From contig NZ_JAHXBU010000041.1 in assembly GCF_020178975.1 (NCBI RefSeq), positions 1 through 64,000 on the forward strand: DNA of 64,000 nucleotides, given 5' to 3'. The notes under the pieces were generated by a model that did not search any database, was not told where the DNA came from, and saw only the letters and a list, made by a program, of their open reading frames with translations. The stretch's first letter is position 1. Every line of letters begins with the position of its first letter. The translations under genes were made by a program, and so were the position numbers. Positions 35,179-44,128 of this stretch are shown piece by piece. Source of the stretch: Cesiribacter sp. SM1. Lineage in GTDB: Bacteria > Bacteroidota > Bacteroidia > Cytophagales > Cyclobacteriaceae.

Positions 35179-35967
35179 CTAATCCAACGCATACACCCGC
35201 ACATAGTCTACTTCCATGCGCTGCGGAAAGGCATTATCATCAACACCCTCTTTGCCTCCCCAGTTGCCTCCTACCGCTACATTCAGCAGCAGGTGAAATG
35301 GCTGATCGAAGGGCCACTCCTTATAATCGCCACCGGTGTGGGCAAAGGTGTTGTAAAGCTTATCGTCTACAAAGAACTCGATTTTATCGGCAGTCCAGCG
35401 AATGGCGTAGCGGTGAAACCTGCGATCGAACTTCTCCACCTGGATCTGCTTGCCCTTTTGGGTACCGATGCCATGGTTAAAGGCTGCAGTGTGCACTGTA
35501 CCATGCACTACACCCGGATCGTAACCTACATGCTCCATGATGTCGATCTCGCCACTGGCAGGCCAGCCGCCGTACTTCCATTGGGTGGGCAGCATCCAGA
35601 TGGCAGGCCAGGTACCAACGGCTTTGGGCAGTTTTGCCCGCACCTCTATGTAACCATACTGCCAGTCCTGCTTGCTCACCAGTCGTGTAGAAGTAAATTT
35701 AGGCTGATCCTTGTCTGTTTTCAGCGCTTCTATCACCAGCATTCCCTTTTTCACATATACGTTTTCCGGGTTGCTGGTATAATACTGAAGTTCATTATTA
35801 CCCCAGCCACATACATCTGGGCAGCCATCACCCAAATCGTACTTCCAGCGGGTGCTATCAGGCATTCCTTTATAATCAAACTCCTCAGCCCACAGCAACT
35901 TGCCTTTCTGGGCGTAGCCTGTTGCTCCTGAAAGCAGCAGCGCCAGGATTATCAGTATTTTTTTCAT
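35179..35967 (-). CDS. GH16 endo-beta-glucanase (laminarinase type), exported
   Basis: A signal peptide (MKKILIILALLLSGATGYAQ) then a single GH16 beta-jelly roll of about 240 residues. The catalytic motif is GEIDIMEHVGYD (nucleophile Glu, Asp, acid/base Glu in ExDxxE), flanked by WPAIWMLP and HRYAIRWTADKIEFFVDD. The family cleaves beta-1,3 or mixed beta-1,3-1,4 glucans. It is the last gene of the first susCD locus. Start chosen at 35967. Confidence 0.93.
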   Translation of the reverse strand: MKKILIILALLLSGATGYAQKGKLLWAEEFDYKGMPDSTRWKYDLGDGCPDVCGWGNNELQYYTSNPENVYVKKGMLVIEALKTDKDQPKFTSTRLVSKQDWQYGYIEVRAKLPKAVGTWPAIWMLPTQWKYGGWPASGEIDIMEHVGYDPGVVHGTVHTAAFNHGIGTQKGKQIQVEKFDRRFHRYAIRWTADKIEFFVDDKLYNTFAHTGGDYKEWPFDQPFHLLLNVAVGGNWGGKEGVDDNAFPQRMEVDYVRVYALD

Positions 35968-36048
35968 GTTAATTTTTCTAAGCAGTTCTTTCAACATTTA
36001 CCAGCACAACGCCCGGCACAGTGCGCCACCGGGCTAAGAGCAGTGGCC

Positions 36049-37173
36049 CTATTCCGGCTGGAAAACCCTTACATAATCTACCACCATACGCTGTGGAAAG
36101 GTGGTGTTCGCATCGGGACTGCCCGGCCAGTTGCCCCCCACTGCTACGTTGAAGATGAAAAAGAAATTCTGATGAAATTCGCTAAGCTCTGCCGGTGTAA
36201 TGTCTACCACATTAAACTGTACATCATCAACATACCAGGTAATGCTGGTCGGGGTCCATTCCATCGAGAACACATGAAACTCATCGGCAAAGATGCCACT
36301 CTGCAGGCTATAGCCTTTGCCATAGTTGGCATAGTTTCCCGCATTTGACCAGTGAATGGTACCATGTACTGTATTGTCTTTACCAGTACCGCCCACTAAT
36401 TCCATGATATCGATCTCGCCACAGGCAGGCCAGCCTACTGTAGTGATGTTGCTCCCCAGCATCCACAAAGCAGGCCAGATACCCTGCCCCTGCGGCAAAG
36501 CAGCCCGTATGTCTACCCTGCCATACTGAAAGGATTGCTTTCCCTGTGTTTTGATGCGGGAAGATGTGTACTCACGCCCCTGGAACTGCTCTTTTTTGGC
36601 TGTGATCACCAGGTAGCCTTCCTGTACACTGGTATTTTCCGGACGATAGTACTGCAGTTCGTTATTGCCCCAGCCATTAGCACCGGTACCGGTTTCATGT
36701 ACCCAGTCCGTAGTATTAAGCTGGTCTCCATTAAACTCATCCTGCCACACCAGGCTCATGCCGGCGTAACTTTCAGGCGTAGTATAACCGGTTTGCGGAA
36801 TACCATTATCGCCGCCACCACTGTTCAGTTCTATGGTTACCTCTCTTGTTTCTGTAGCAAAGACGGAAGCAGTTGCATGTGCCTGCACCCTGATGGTGTA
36901 GGTGCCGGAAGCGGTATACGTATGCTCTGCTACCTTAGCCGTGGTATTAAGTGGTGTTTCATTGCTTGCATCGCCAAAGTATACCAGGTAATAATTAGCA
37001 TTCTGGGCCGAAAACTGCAGGCTTACCTTCGCAGGATTCTGCTCATTTCGCTGCACCTGAACCGTAAGGCCCGATGGTGGTACCACCGCCGGTGCATCCT
37101 CTTCCTTTTCGCAACCCACAGCAGTTAGCAACACTATGCAAAAAAGGAGGAGCATGTATTTAAGATTGATCAA
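36049..37173 (-). CDS. PKD-GH16 endo-beta-glucanase lipoprotein
   Basis: 374 residues: lipoprotein signal (LLFCIVLLTAVGC), a PKD-like beta domain (about 35-115), then GH16 with GEIDIMELVGG as the catalytic ExDxxE. It shares the flanking WPALWMLGS and FVVDYVRVF patterns with the GH16 gene downstream, so the two are paralogues. The lipid anchor and PKD suggest it acts at the cell surface on long beta-glucan chains, with the soluble partner finishing the products. Confidence 0.93.
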   Translation of the reverse strand: MINLKYMLLLFCIVLLTAVGCEKEEDAPAVVPPSGLTVQVQRNEQNPAKVSLQFSAQNANYYLVYFGDASNETPLNTTAKVAEHTYTASGTYTIRVQAHATASVFATETREVTIELNSGGGDNGIPQTGYTTPESYAGMSLVWQDEFNGDQLNTTDWVHETGTGANGWGNNELQYYRPENTSVQEGYLVITAKKEQFQGREYTSSRIKTQGKQSFQYGRVDIRAALPQGQGIWPALWMLGSNITTVGWPACGEIDIMELVGGTGKDNTVHGTIHWSNAGNYANYGKGYSLQSGIFADEFHVFSMEWTPTSITWYVDDVQFNVVDITPAELSEFHQNFFFIFNVAVGGNWPGSPDANTTFPQRMVVDYVRVFQPE

Positions 37174-37202
37174 TGTCTTATGTTTTAGGTTATAAATAAA
37201 GA

Positions 37203-37240
37203 AGAAACAGATTGCCTTTGGAGGCAGGCAATCTGTTTCT
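37203..37240 (-). terminator. Strong hairpin inside the susCD operon
   Basis: Perfect 14-bp stem AGAAACAGATTGCC (37203-37216) / GGCAATCTGTTTCT (37227-37240), 10-nt loop, with a T-rich tail on the minus strand. It lies between the glycan-binding protein gene and the first GH16 gene and could be an attenuator or an RNA-processing stem that lowers GH16 expression. Confidence 0.75.
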
Positions 37241-37245
37241 AAAGA

Positions 37246-39159
37246 CTATTCTGATATGAGTACAAAACTCCAGAAGGTTGAACCATCGCCTGAGATATCT
37301 ACTGTAATGGACAAGGTTTCTGTGTTTCCATTTTTAACATAGCTCAGTACCTCGTAGGTTACAGAAGATTCTGTTGTTGGAGGAGCAGCATGCTCGCCAC
37401 CATTGTACGCTTTAGGCAAGGCAATAAAGGCTCCTGTGCCTGTTACAGTGATGTATGCTGGTTCGGTTGCAGTGGCAGGTGTAAAACTAAAACTGTGTGT
37501 GCCAGAACCCCATACCTGTGCATTTGCAGACAGGGTACTCTCCTCTACACAGGCTGCCGGATCTACTCCCATATATGGCTCACCAAACACATCGCCATTG
37601 GCATCGTATTCGTATACACCACCTGTTTTGAAGATGTATTCATCGTTGAACAAGCAGGGCCTATCTCCTGAAATATCCTGGCCATTTGGCCAGTAGTTGT
37701 CACTACCTTTAGTTTGCCCAACCCCGAAAGAACCTGCTGCAGGTTTCAGCTTCCAGCTTTTTGCAGAGCCCCCGGTAAGGGCCTCCAGTGTAAGTTCTGC
37801 CGTTTCTGCTGCCTGGCGAATATCATCAATGTAGAAAGTGCCTCCATTGTTGTTGTCAAAATCCAGGAACATGGCAATTTTATCGTAAGTACCACCTGGT
37901 ACTGCCGAAAAATCAAAGGTTAGTTCCTCCCACTCATTCACTTTAGTAACATCGGCAAAAACTTCAACAGGATCTGCTGATCCGTCTAAACGCTCCAGTT
38001 TAAACAAAGCTCTGCCTGCAACAGGTGAATATACCTTGTATTTAATTAGGGTATTGGTAGAAAAGTCCAGTGGTGCATGTAGGGCTGTTTCTATACCGGC
38101 CCAGTTACCTTCTGTTCCTTTCACATATTTGCCTACTCTTGCACTGGTATTGATACCGCTTGCATCTGGGTTATCTACAACCTCGTATGTTGTACCCCCA
38201 AAGCCATTGAAGGGAGGTGCGGTGGCGCCCTCGAAATCAACAGGTAAAGTTGTGGTAGCTGGTGGCGGTGGCGGCGGAGGGGTAAAACCTTCAGGAATCA
38301 GGCGGTGATACCAGGCAAAGCCTTCATTGCCAGTATCGAGTGACCTGATCATCATTTCATTTTCAGTAAGGCTAATGATCTGGTAGGTTCTTACACCGGT
38401 GTAGTAACCAATAAATCCACCCTCAGAAATTGTAATAAACTGGTTACCCTCTGCATCTTCTGTAACTGACCACTGTAAGTTATCAGGTGCGGTGTAAGGC
38501 GCCATAAAGTCGCCTACCGGGCTTGCAGTAGCGCCAGGGAACTCACCCTGCTGGGCACCATTCAGGTACACATCTCCTGCAGTTTCCATATTGAACTCAA
38601 AGTCTGCAAGCACAAAAGTGTACTTATCATTGTACAAGCCACCTCCTGCTTTTTCATTTGCTCCCGCTGTATACCAGATAGGCGCAACATCTGTATCTGG
38701 GCCCAGGCCAAAATGGCCTGCACGTGCTGCGTCAATTACCCAGGTTTTACCTTCTGGCCTGTCGTTACCACCTGTTAACATATTGTATACAGGCAAATCC
38801 AGCAGGGTTGGGTCGGTTTCGGCTATCTCAATAGTTTGTGTAGAAGAAACACTGCCACCTGAGGTAAATACTGTTAAGGTAACCTCATAGGTGCCTTTCA
38901 GCGGAAATACTCCTGTAACACTGCTGCCCTGGGCTTTCGAGCCATTGCCAAAATCCCAGTTTTTGATAAATGCACCAGTCGACGGGCTGGTGAAGTTGAT
39001 GATGTTGTCATTTTCTGCACTGGGCTCATAGGTAAAGGCAGCATCTGCTGCAGTTGGGGGCGCTCCCAGGGCGAAATCCTCCTCCTGGAAGAGATCGCAT
39101 CCCGACAGGAATACCTGTAAGCCAAGTACCCACACAAGTGTATATAAAATGCGTTTCAT
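37246..39159 (-). CDS. Surface glycan-binding lipoprotein (SGBP) with duplicated module
   Basis: 637 residues with a lipobox (LQVFLSGC). A PKD domain (about 35-110) is followed by a module starting LTGGNDRPEGKTWVIDAARAG (about 125-285), a Pro-rich linker (FTPPPPPPPATT), and a jelly-roll, CBM-like domain (about 300-450, DFEGATAPPFNGFGGT...NNGGTFYIDDIRQ). A second module like the first begins LTGGSAKSWKLKPAAG (about 463-637). Both modules share LTGG..K.W and a later YNDKY/FNDEY. It is placed right after susD, where SusE/F-like binding proteins sit, so it should hold the polysaccharide at the surface. Confidence 0.85.
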   Translation of the reverse strand: MKRILYTLVWVLGLQVFLSGCDLFQEEDFALGAPPTAADAAFTYEPSAENDNIINFTSPSTGAFIKNWDFGNGSKAQGSSVTGVFPLKGTYEVTLTVFTSGGSVSSTQTIEIAETDPTLLDLPVYNMLTGGNDRPEGKTWVIDAARAGHFGLGPDTDVAPIWYTAGANEKAGGGLYNDKYTFVLADFEFNMETAGDVYLNGAQQGEFPGATASPVGDFMAPYTAPDNLQWSVTEDAEGNQFITISEGGFIGYYTGVRTYQIISLTENEMMIRSLDTGNEGFAWYHRLIPEGFTPPPPPPPATTTLPVDFEGATAPPFNGFGGTTYEVVDNPDASGINTSARVGKYVKGTEGNWAGIETALHAPLDFSTNTLIKYKVYSPVAGRALFKLERLDGSADPVEVFADVTKVNEWEELTFDFSAVPGGTYDKIAMFLDFDNNNGGTFYIDDIRQAAETAELTLEALTGGSAKSWKLKPAAGSFGVGQTKGSDNYWPNGQDISGDRPCLFNDEYIFKTGGVYEYDANGDVFGEPYMGVDPAACVEESTLSANAQVWGSGTHSFSFTPATATEPAYITVTGTGAFIALPKAYNGGEHAAPPTTESSVTYEVLSYVKNGNTETLSITVDISGDGSTFWSFVLISE

Positions 39160-39176
39160 GCGTAATGGGTTAAGAG

Positions 39177-40667
39177 TTAGTTGTTATAACCAGGGTTTTG
39201 CTGCCATCCTGCTCTGGCCAGGTCAATTTCTGCCTGTGGAATAGGAAACAGCTCATGTCTGCCAGTCTGGAAACCATCAATTTCCTGGGCAGCACGGCCA
39301 GTGCGAACCAGATCAAAAAAGCGGTGGCCTTCACCTGCCAGCTCAACACGGCGCTCCTGGTAAATGGCATTCAGCAGTGCTTCTCCTGATGCATTTACAG
39401 GCTCCAGATCCACCCGCTCACGTACCTGGTTCAGGTATTGCCTGGCCTGCTCCTCATTAGGATTGGCTTTTCTGGCATGTGCCTCGGCAGCCATCAATAA
39501 CACATCGGCATAACGAATAACAATGTGGTTAACAGGACTCGTTAAGTCTGTATCTGGCGGACCAAGCTCATCCAGCCTTTTGCTATACTTGTTATTATAG
39601 TAGCCGGTATGGCCCCCGCCACCTTCAGCATAGGTGATCTCAACATCAGGATTGGCAGCAATAAATGCTTCAATATCAAGAATAGCTCCCTCCAAACGCG
39701 GGTCGCCGGCTTCGAATGCATCAACCAGCTCCTGTGTGGGCAGGTTGTAGCTGTTACCATCTGAATAGATAGGGCCGTTATACCCCCTGATGCTATGGAA
39801 ACCAACGGCAGCAAAGCCTTCGAGGCAAACAAAACAGTCGTAGCTACCACCCTCAATACCAGTGTACTGCACATCAAACACCACCTCAGGGTTGCCTTCG
39901 TTCACTACCCTGAAGATCCCGTTGTAGTCGCCCTGGAACAGAGCATATGGACCTTCGTTAATCACGCGGTCAAGCACAGTAGCAGCCTCGGCAAACTCAT
40001 TCTGGTACAGATGTGCTTTACCCAGTAAAGCAAGGGCAGCACCTTTGGTAATCCTGCCTTTTTGTTCAGCAGTCCAGTCCAGGATGCCAGCGGCATAAGT
40101 CAGGTCTTCCTCAATCTGCGCATATACTTCAGTAGCCGGTGATCTGGGAACAGAGGCCAGCTCATCGGGGCTAAGCCTGCGGTCTATTACCAGGGGAACA
40201 GCGCCAAAAAACTTTACCAGCTCAAAGTAGTAGTAGGCACGCAAAAAGGCAGCCTGAGCAAGTATTTCATCCTTACCTTCGAAATCAATGTTGTCCTTGT
40301 TTTCGAAAATGTAATTGGCACGGGTAACACCGGCATAGTTCCAGCGGAAAATGCTGCGCAGTTCATTGTTTACACCACCATGCGTCATGGCATCGATCTG
40401 GTGCAGACCTTCGCTGTCTGTAACACTTTCGCCACCTGCTATTGCGTTATCAGAAGCAATCTCTCCTATCCAAAGGCTTAAGTAAGAAGTTTGCAGCAGG
40501 TCGTAAGCGCCAACAAGCGCCTGTTCGTAATCCGCAGGAGCATTAAAATAGCTATCAGCATCCTGGGCGAATTCCGGGTCTATATCAGTAAAATCCTCAC
40601 AACCAACAGATAAGATCATGCCGGCAAAAAGGATCGACAGTGTTTTATAAAACTTATTCATTTTCAT
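39177..40667 (-). CDS. susD: SusD/RagB-family lipoprotein (locus 1)
   Basis: 496 residues, with signal and lipobox near MILSVGC, then the SusD fold (SAVDAYDLLQ-like GAYDLLQTSYLSLW, RAYYYFELVKFFGAVPLV, LGKAHLYQNEF, and the C-terminal RRVELAGEGHRFFDLVR and NPGYNN). SusD caps the SusC pore and binds the glycan. Its ATG overlaps the susC stop by one base (TAATG), so it is translated with susC. MNKFYK two codons later is an alternative start. Confidence 0.95.
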   Translation of the reverse strand: MKMNKFYKTLSILFAGMILSVGCEDFTDIDPEFAQDADSYFNAPADYEQALVGAYDLLQTSYLSLWIGEIASDNAIAGGESVTDSEGLHQIDAMTHGGVNNELRSIFRWNYAGVTRANYIFENKDNIDFEGKDEILAQAAFLRAYYYFELVKFFGAVPLVIDRRLSPDELASVPRSPATEVYAQIEEDLTYAAGILDWTAEQKGRITKGAALALLGKAHLYQNEFAEAATVLDRVINEGPYALFQGDYNGIFRVVNEGNPEVVFDVQYTGIEGGSYDCFVCLEGFAAVGFHSIRGYNGPIYSDGNSYNLPTQELVDAFEAGDPRLEGAILDIEAFIAANPDVEITYAEGGGGHTGYYNNKYSKRLDELGPPDTDLTSPVNHIVIRYADVLLMAAEAHARKANPNEEQARQYLNQVRERVDLEPVNASGEALLNAIYQERRVELAGEGHRFFDLVRTGRAAQEIDGFQTGRHELFPIPQAEIDLARAGWQQNPGYNN

Positions 40668-43600
40668 TAAAAGTTAATGTTGAAGCCACCCATGATGATA
40701 CGGGCCTGAGGATAGGCACCATAGTCTATGCCTGCAGCGGTAGGATTTCCTGATGAGAAATCAGGATCGTAGCCTCTGTAACCTGTAAACGTAAAGAGGT
40801 TATTTGCTGAAACATAGATTCTGAAACGCTTCAGCCCAATACGGTCGATCAGGGTGCCTGGCAGTGTGTAGCCAAGCTGCACATTTTTCGCTCTGATGAA
40901 AGAACCATCTTCCACGAAGAAATCTGAAATCACGGCATTATTGTTGGCTGCGGTGGTGAGGCGGGGCTGCTCGTTGGTAGATCCTTCACCTGTCCAGCGG
41001 CCAATTCTATAGGTTTGCACGTTTGCCAGTGGCTGCTGGCGCTCGTAGTTTCTAAGAATTTCGTTGCCGAATGAGCCAAAGATATTGGCAGAGAAATCAA
41101 CACCCCAGAAGTTAACACCCAGGTTAAGGCCCATGGTTACATCGGGAATGGCAGATCCCAGGAAAGTTCTGTCGTTGTTGTTGCCAAAACTGATAACACC
41201 GTCGCCATCCTGGTCTACATAGCGGAAGTCACCTGGCACTGCACCTGCCTGGGTAACACCTCTTGCTGCAATTTCTTCAGCATTCTGGTAAACTCCTTCG
41301 GTTTCGTAGCCAAAGAAGTAACCAATTGGGTAACCAACTTCCATTCTTGTGGCATTACCGCCACCTACACCAAAGGAAGCAAATTGCAGAAAGTCTACAC
41401 CCTCGGCCAAACCTGTAACTTCGTTATTGATAGTGGTTAAGTTATAGCTGATGTTGAAACCAAAGTCATCGCTAAGCTGATCCCTGTAGCTTATCAGAAA
41501 CTCGAAACCATTGTTTCTAATACTACCGGCGTTAACATATGGTGGCGCACCACCAGGACCATAGGAACCAAGCACACCCGAAACCTCTGGCTGAAGCAGC
41601 AAATCTTTGGTATTCTTAATGTAATAGTCGGTGCTGATATCCAGTCTGCCCTTCAGGAAGTTAAAATCCAGACCTATGTTAGCCTGACTTGTCTGCTCCC
41701 AGCGAAGGTCATCATTGCCAAGGGTACCAATAGCCCTGCCATTCACCAGGTTATCGTTAAAGGCATATACCGCTTCGCCATTCAGAAGCCCCCTGTAGGG
41801 CCAGTTGTTAACAATTTTATCATTACCTGATACACCATAACTGGCTCTTAACTTCAGGAATTCTATGGCATTTATGTTGAAGAACGACTCATCTGATATT
41901 ACCCAGGCAGCAGAGGCTGTTGGGAAGTAACCAAAGCGGTTGTTAGCACCAAACCTGGTAGAAGCGTCTCTCCTTAATATAGCCGATAGCTGATACTTTT
42001 CCTGGTAACCATATTCAGCTCTTACAAAATAAGACTGTAACCTGCTTCTATCCTGCCAGGAGGTAGTGCTGTTGCGTAGGTTGGTACCGTTCGCCATAGA
42101 TATATCGGCATACTCCCAGGAGTTGTATGGGATATCATAGGCTGTACCGGAAAGGTGGCTACCCCTGTCTGCAAATATTGAGGTACCAAGGGTTGCTTTA
42201 ACTTTGTGTACATCATCGAAGGTTCTCTCGTAGTTCAGGAAAGCCTCGAGGTTGTAGTTGAAATACACAGTTCTGGACTCGGTCACATTATTTGGAACTG
42301 GGGTCAGAACACCATTGAGGTCATTTTCGAAAGGATCTAAAGCCTCGTTAGATGCAGTGTTCTGAGCCTTACCAGGACCATAGAACACCAGCGGAGAAAA
42401 GCCTTTGTAATCAACGATTGCGTAATTATAACCAGCACGGCCTGTTACGGTAAAGTTGTCGTTGATTTCGTAGCTAAGCTCCTGCTTACCTACTATTTTA
42501 TTTGTTCTGTTATCATTAAAGGTATTGGCAATCTGCGCCAGCGGGTTAATAATATCGCTGAAGTTTTGCAGGTAGGTATAGCGGTTACCGGTATAAACCT
42601 CATCAAGCGGAGAAGCATTGATGGTATTGTAAAGCACAGAGCCTATACCATTTTCTGCCAGGGTTTTCCTGTTTTCGTTGGTATAGAGCAGGATATTCTC
42701 AAGGTTTACCCGGGGTGCCAGCTCTGTAATGTAGTTGATGCGGGCATTGTAACGTCTGAACCCGGATTTATCGCCACCAATAATACCTTCCTGATCCAGG
42801 TAGGAGGCGCCTATAGAATAGGTGCTCTTTTCTGATCCACCATTTACATTAAAGTTGTAGTTCTGGATAGGTGCGGTCTGGAAAACCTCATCCTGCCAGT
42901 TGGTACCTACACCCAGTTCTGTATTTGTGAAAGGCAGTGTTTGATTGGCGGCACCAAATGCTTCGTTTTTAAGAATGGCAAATTCTCTGGCATTGAGCAG
43001 GTCGAGCCTTTTTGTAGTTGACTGCACACCGTAGTAGCCATCGAAGCCGAAGGAAGGTTTAGAATTTTTTCTTCCTTTTTTTGTGGTAATGATGATTACA
43101 CCATTGGCCGCCTGCACACCATATATACCCGCAGTAGCATCTTTCAGTACGTTTACAGATTCAATGTCGGCAGGGTTTAACGCGTTTAATCCATCTGTAG
43201 AATAAGGGATACCATCTACCAGCACCAGTGGGTTGTTATTCCCGTTGGTAGAGAGCCCCCTGATACGTATGTTAAGGGCACCTCCCGGAGAACCTGAAGC
43301 AGAAGAAATATTAACACCTGCAACCTGCCCCTGCAGTGCCTGCTCTATCCTTACCGGGTTTAAGCCCTGAATAGCCTCGGCATCAACAACCGATACTGCT
43401 CCTGTTAATTCTTTCTTAGTGGTGGTGCCATAACCGACAACTACCACCTCTGACAGGGTTTCAACATCTGGCGAAAGCTGAATGTTGATGCTTGTACGGT
43501 TTGCAACAGGAACTTCTTCCATGATATAACCTACAAAAGAAAACTGCAGGGTATCGCGACCCGCAGCCTGCACATTATAGACACCGTCCAGGTCAGTAAC

Positions 43601-43756
43601 GGCGCCTCGGGTTGTACCTTTTACCCTGACAGCTACGCCGGGCAAAGATTCTCCTGTAGCCTGGTCGGTTACCGAACCGGTAACCATCTGTGCCTGGCCT
43701 TGCAAGGCAAAGGCCAGCCCAAGAAACAGGATGAACAAGGGTAATTTTAGCTTCAT
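40667..43756 (-). CDS. susC: SusC-type TonB-dependent outer-membrane transporter (locus 1)
   Basis: 1029 residues: signal peptide (MKLKLPLFILFLGLAFALQGQAQ), a carboxypeptidase-D-like repeat domain (GSVTDQATGESLPGVAVRVKG), the SusC signature VVVVGYGT, a plug domain (about 115-225), and a 22-strand beta barrel ending in a typical C-terminal strand FNINF. It imports oligosaccharides across the outer membrane with TonB energy. I use the start at 43756, since upstream codons to 43849 do not fit a signal peptide. Its N-terminus is close to that of the second SusC (54081-57212), so the two are paralogues. Confidence 0.95.
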   Translation of the reverse strand: MKLKLPLFILFLGLAFALQGQAQMVTGSVTDQATGESLPGVAVRVKGTTRGAVTDLDGVYNVQAAGRDTLQFSFVGYIMEEVPVANRTSINIQLSPDVETLSEVVVVGYGTTTKKELTGAVSVVDAEAIQGLNPVRIEQALQGQVAGVNISSASGSPGGALNIRIRGLSTNGNNNPLVLVDGIPYSTDGLNALNPADIESVNVLKDATAGIYGVQAANGVIIITTKKGRKNSKPSFGFDGYYGVQSTTKRLDLLNAREFAILKNEAFGAANQTLPFTNTELGVGTNWQDEVFQTAPIQNYNFNVNGGSEKSTYSIGASYLDQEGIIGGDKSGFRRYNARINYITELAPRVNLENILLYTNENRKTLAENGIGSVLYNTINASPLDEVYTGNRYTYLQNFSDIINPLAQIANTFNDNRTNKIVGKQELSYEINDNFTVTGRAGYNYAIVDYKGFSPLVFYGPGKAQNTASNEALDPFENDLNGVLTPVPNNVTESRTVYFNYNLEAFLNYERTFDDVHKVKATLGTSIFADRGSHLSGTAYDIPYNSWEYADISMANGTNLRNSTTSWQDRSRLQSYFVRAEYGYQEKYQLSAILRRDASTRFGANNRFGYFPTASAAWVISDESFFNINAIEFLKLRASYGVSGNDKIVNNWPYRGLLNGEAVYAFNDNLVNGRAIGTLGNDDLRWEQTSQANIGLDFNFLKGRLDISTDYYIKNTKDLLLQPEVSGVLGSYGPGGAPPYVNAGSIRNNGFEFLISYRDQLSDDFGFNISYNLTTINNEVTGLAEGVDFLQFASFGVGGGNATRMEVGYPIGYFFGYETEGVYQNAEEIAARGVTQAGAVPGDFRYVDQDGDGVISFGNNNDRTFLGSAIPDVTMGLNLGVNFWGVDFSANIFGSFGNEILRNYERQQPLANVQTYRIGRWTGEGSTNEQPRLTTAANNNAVISDFFVEDGSFIRAKNVQLGYTLPGTLIDRIGLKRFRIYVSANNLFTFTGYRGYDPDFSSGNPTAAGIDYGAYPQARIIMGGFNINF

Positions 43757-43843
43757 ACGCTTTACTTTGTTTGAGTTTTGTGGTTGGTTGATGAGCAGAT
43801 CATTTTTGCTGCAGGTTATTTTTTCGCCTGAAAAACTTTCTGC

Positions 43844-43859
43844 TTGCAATCGTTTGCAA
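43844..43859. promoter_or_regulatory. LacI-type operator candidate upstream of susC
   Basis: TTGCAATCGTTTGCAA is a 16-bp palindrome with one mismatched pair and a central CG, as in LacI/GalR-family operators. It lies 88 bp before the susC start and is a member of the motif group discussed in the findings. Confidence 0.6.
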
Positions 43860-44089
43860 CACTTAGTGCAAGTAAACCTGTGATAGCCCTTCTTTCCAAT
43901 AAAAAGACTACATCACTACTACTACACATGAAAAAAAGTACTACATCATTACTACATCATCACCTCACAAATTGGCCTCTATTCTTCCCAAACCCTATTT
44001 TTAAAATTAAATTTGTCCTGGCTGCTACTACATGGAACAAAAAAACATTTCATTTCAAGCCCAGGATGTTTTAACTTATATTTAGTTTA

Positions 44090-44101
44090 GCAATCGTTTT
44101 C
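44090..44101. promoter_or_regulatory. LacI-type operator candidate upstream of the regulator
   Basis: GCAATCGTTTTC differs at one position from GCAATCGTTTGC. It lies 27 bp before the regulator start, where binding would block transcription. Confidence 0.5.
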
Positions 44102-44128
44102 GATGATATGGTGAATTATAATCCTAAA

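Larger units (their letters stand above)
43757..44128. promoter_or_regulatory. Divergent control region between susC and its regulator
   Basis: 372 bases that hold the two operator-like sites described separately (43844-43859 and 44090-44101), repeated CTACTAC/CATCACTACTACAC trinucleotide-like runs at about 43905-43965, and no gene. No clear TAnnTTTG element was found on either strand. Confidence 0.6.
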
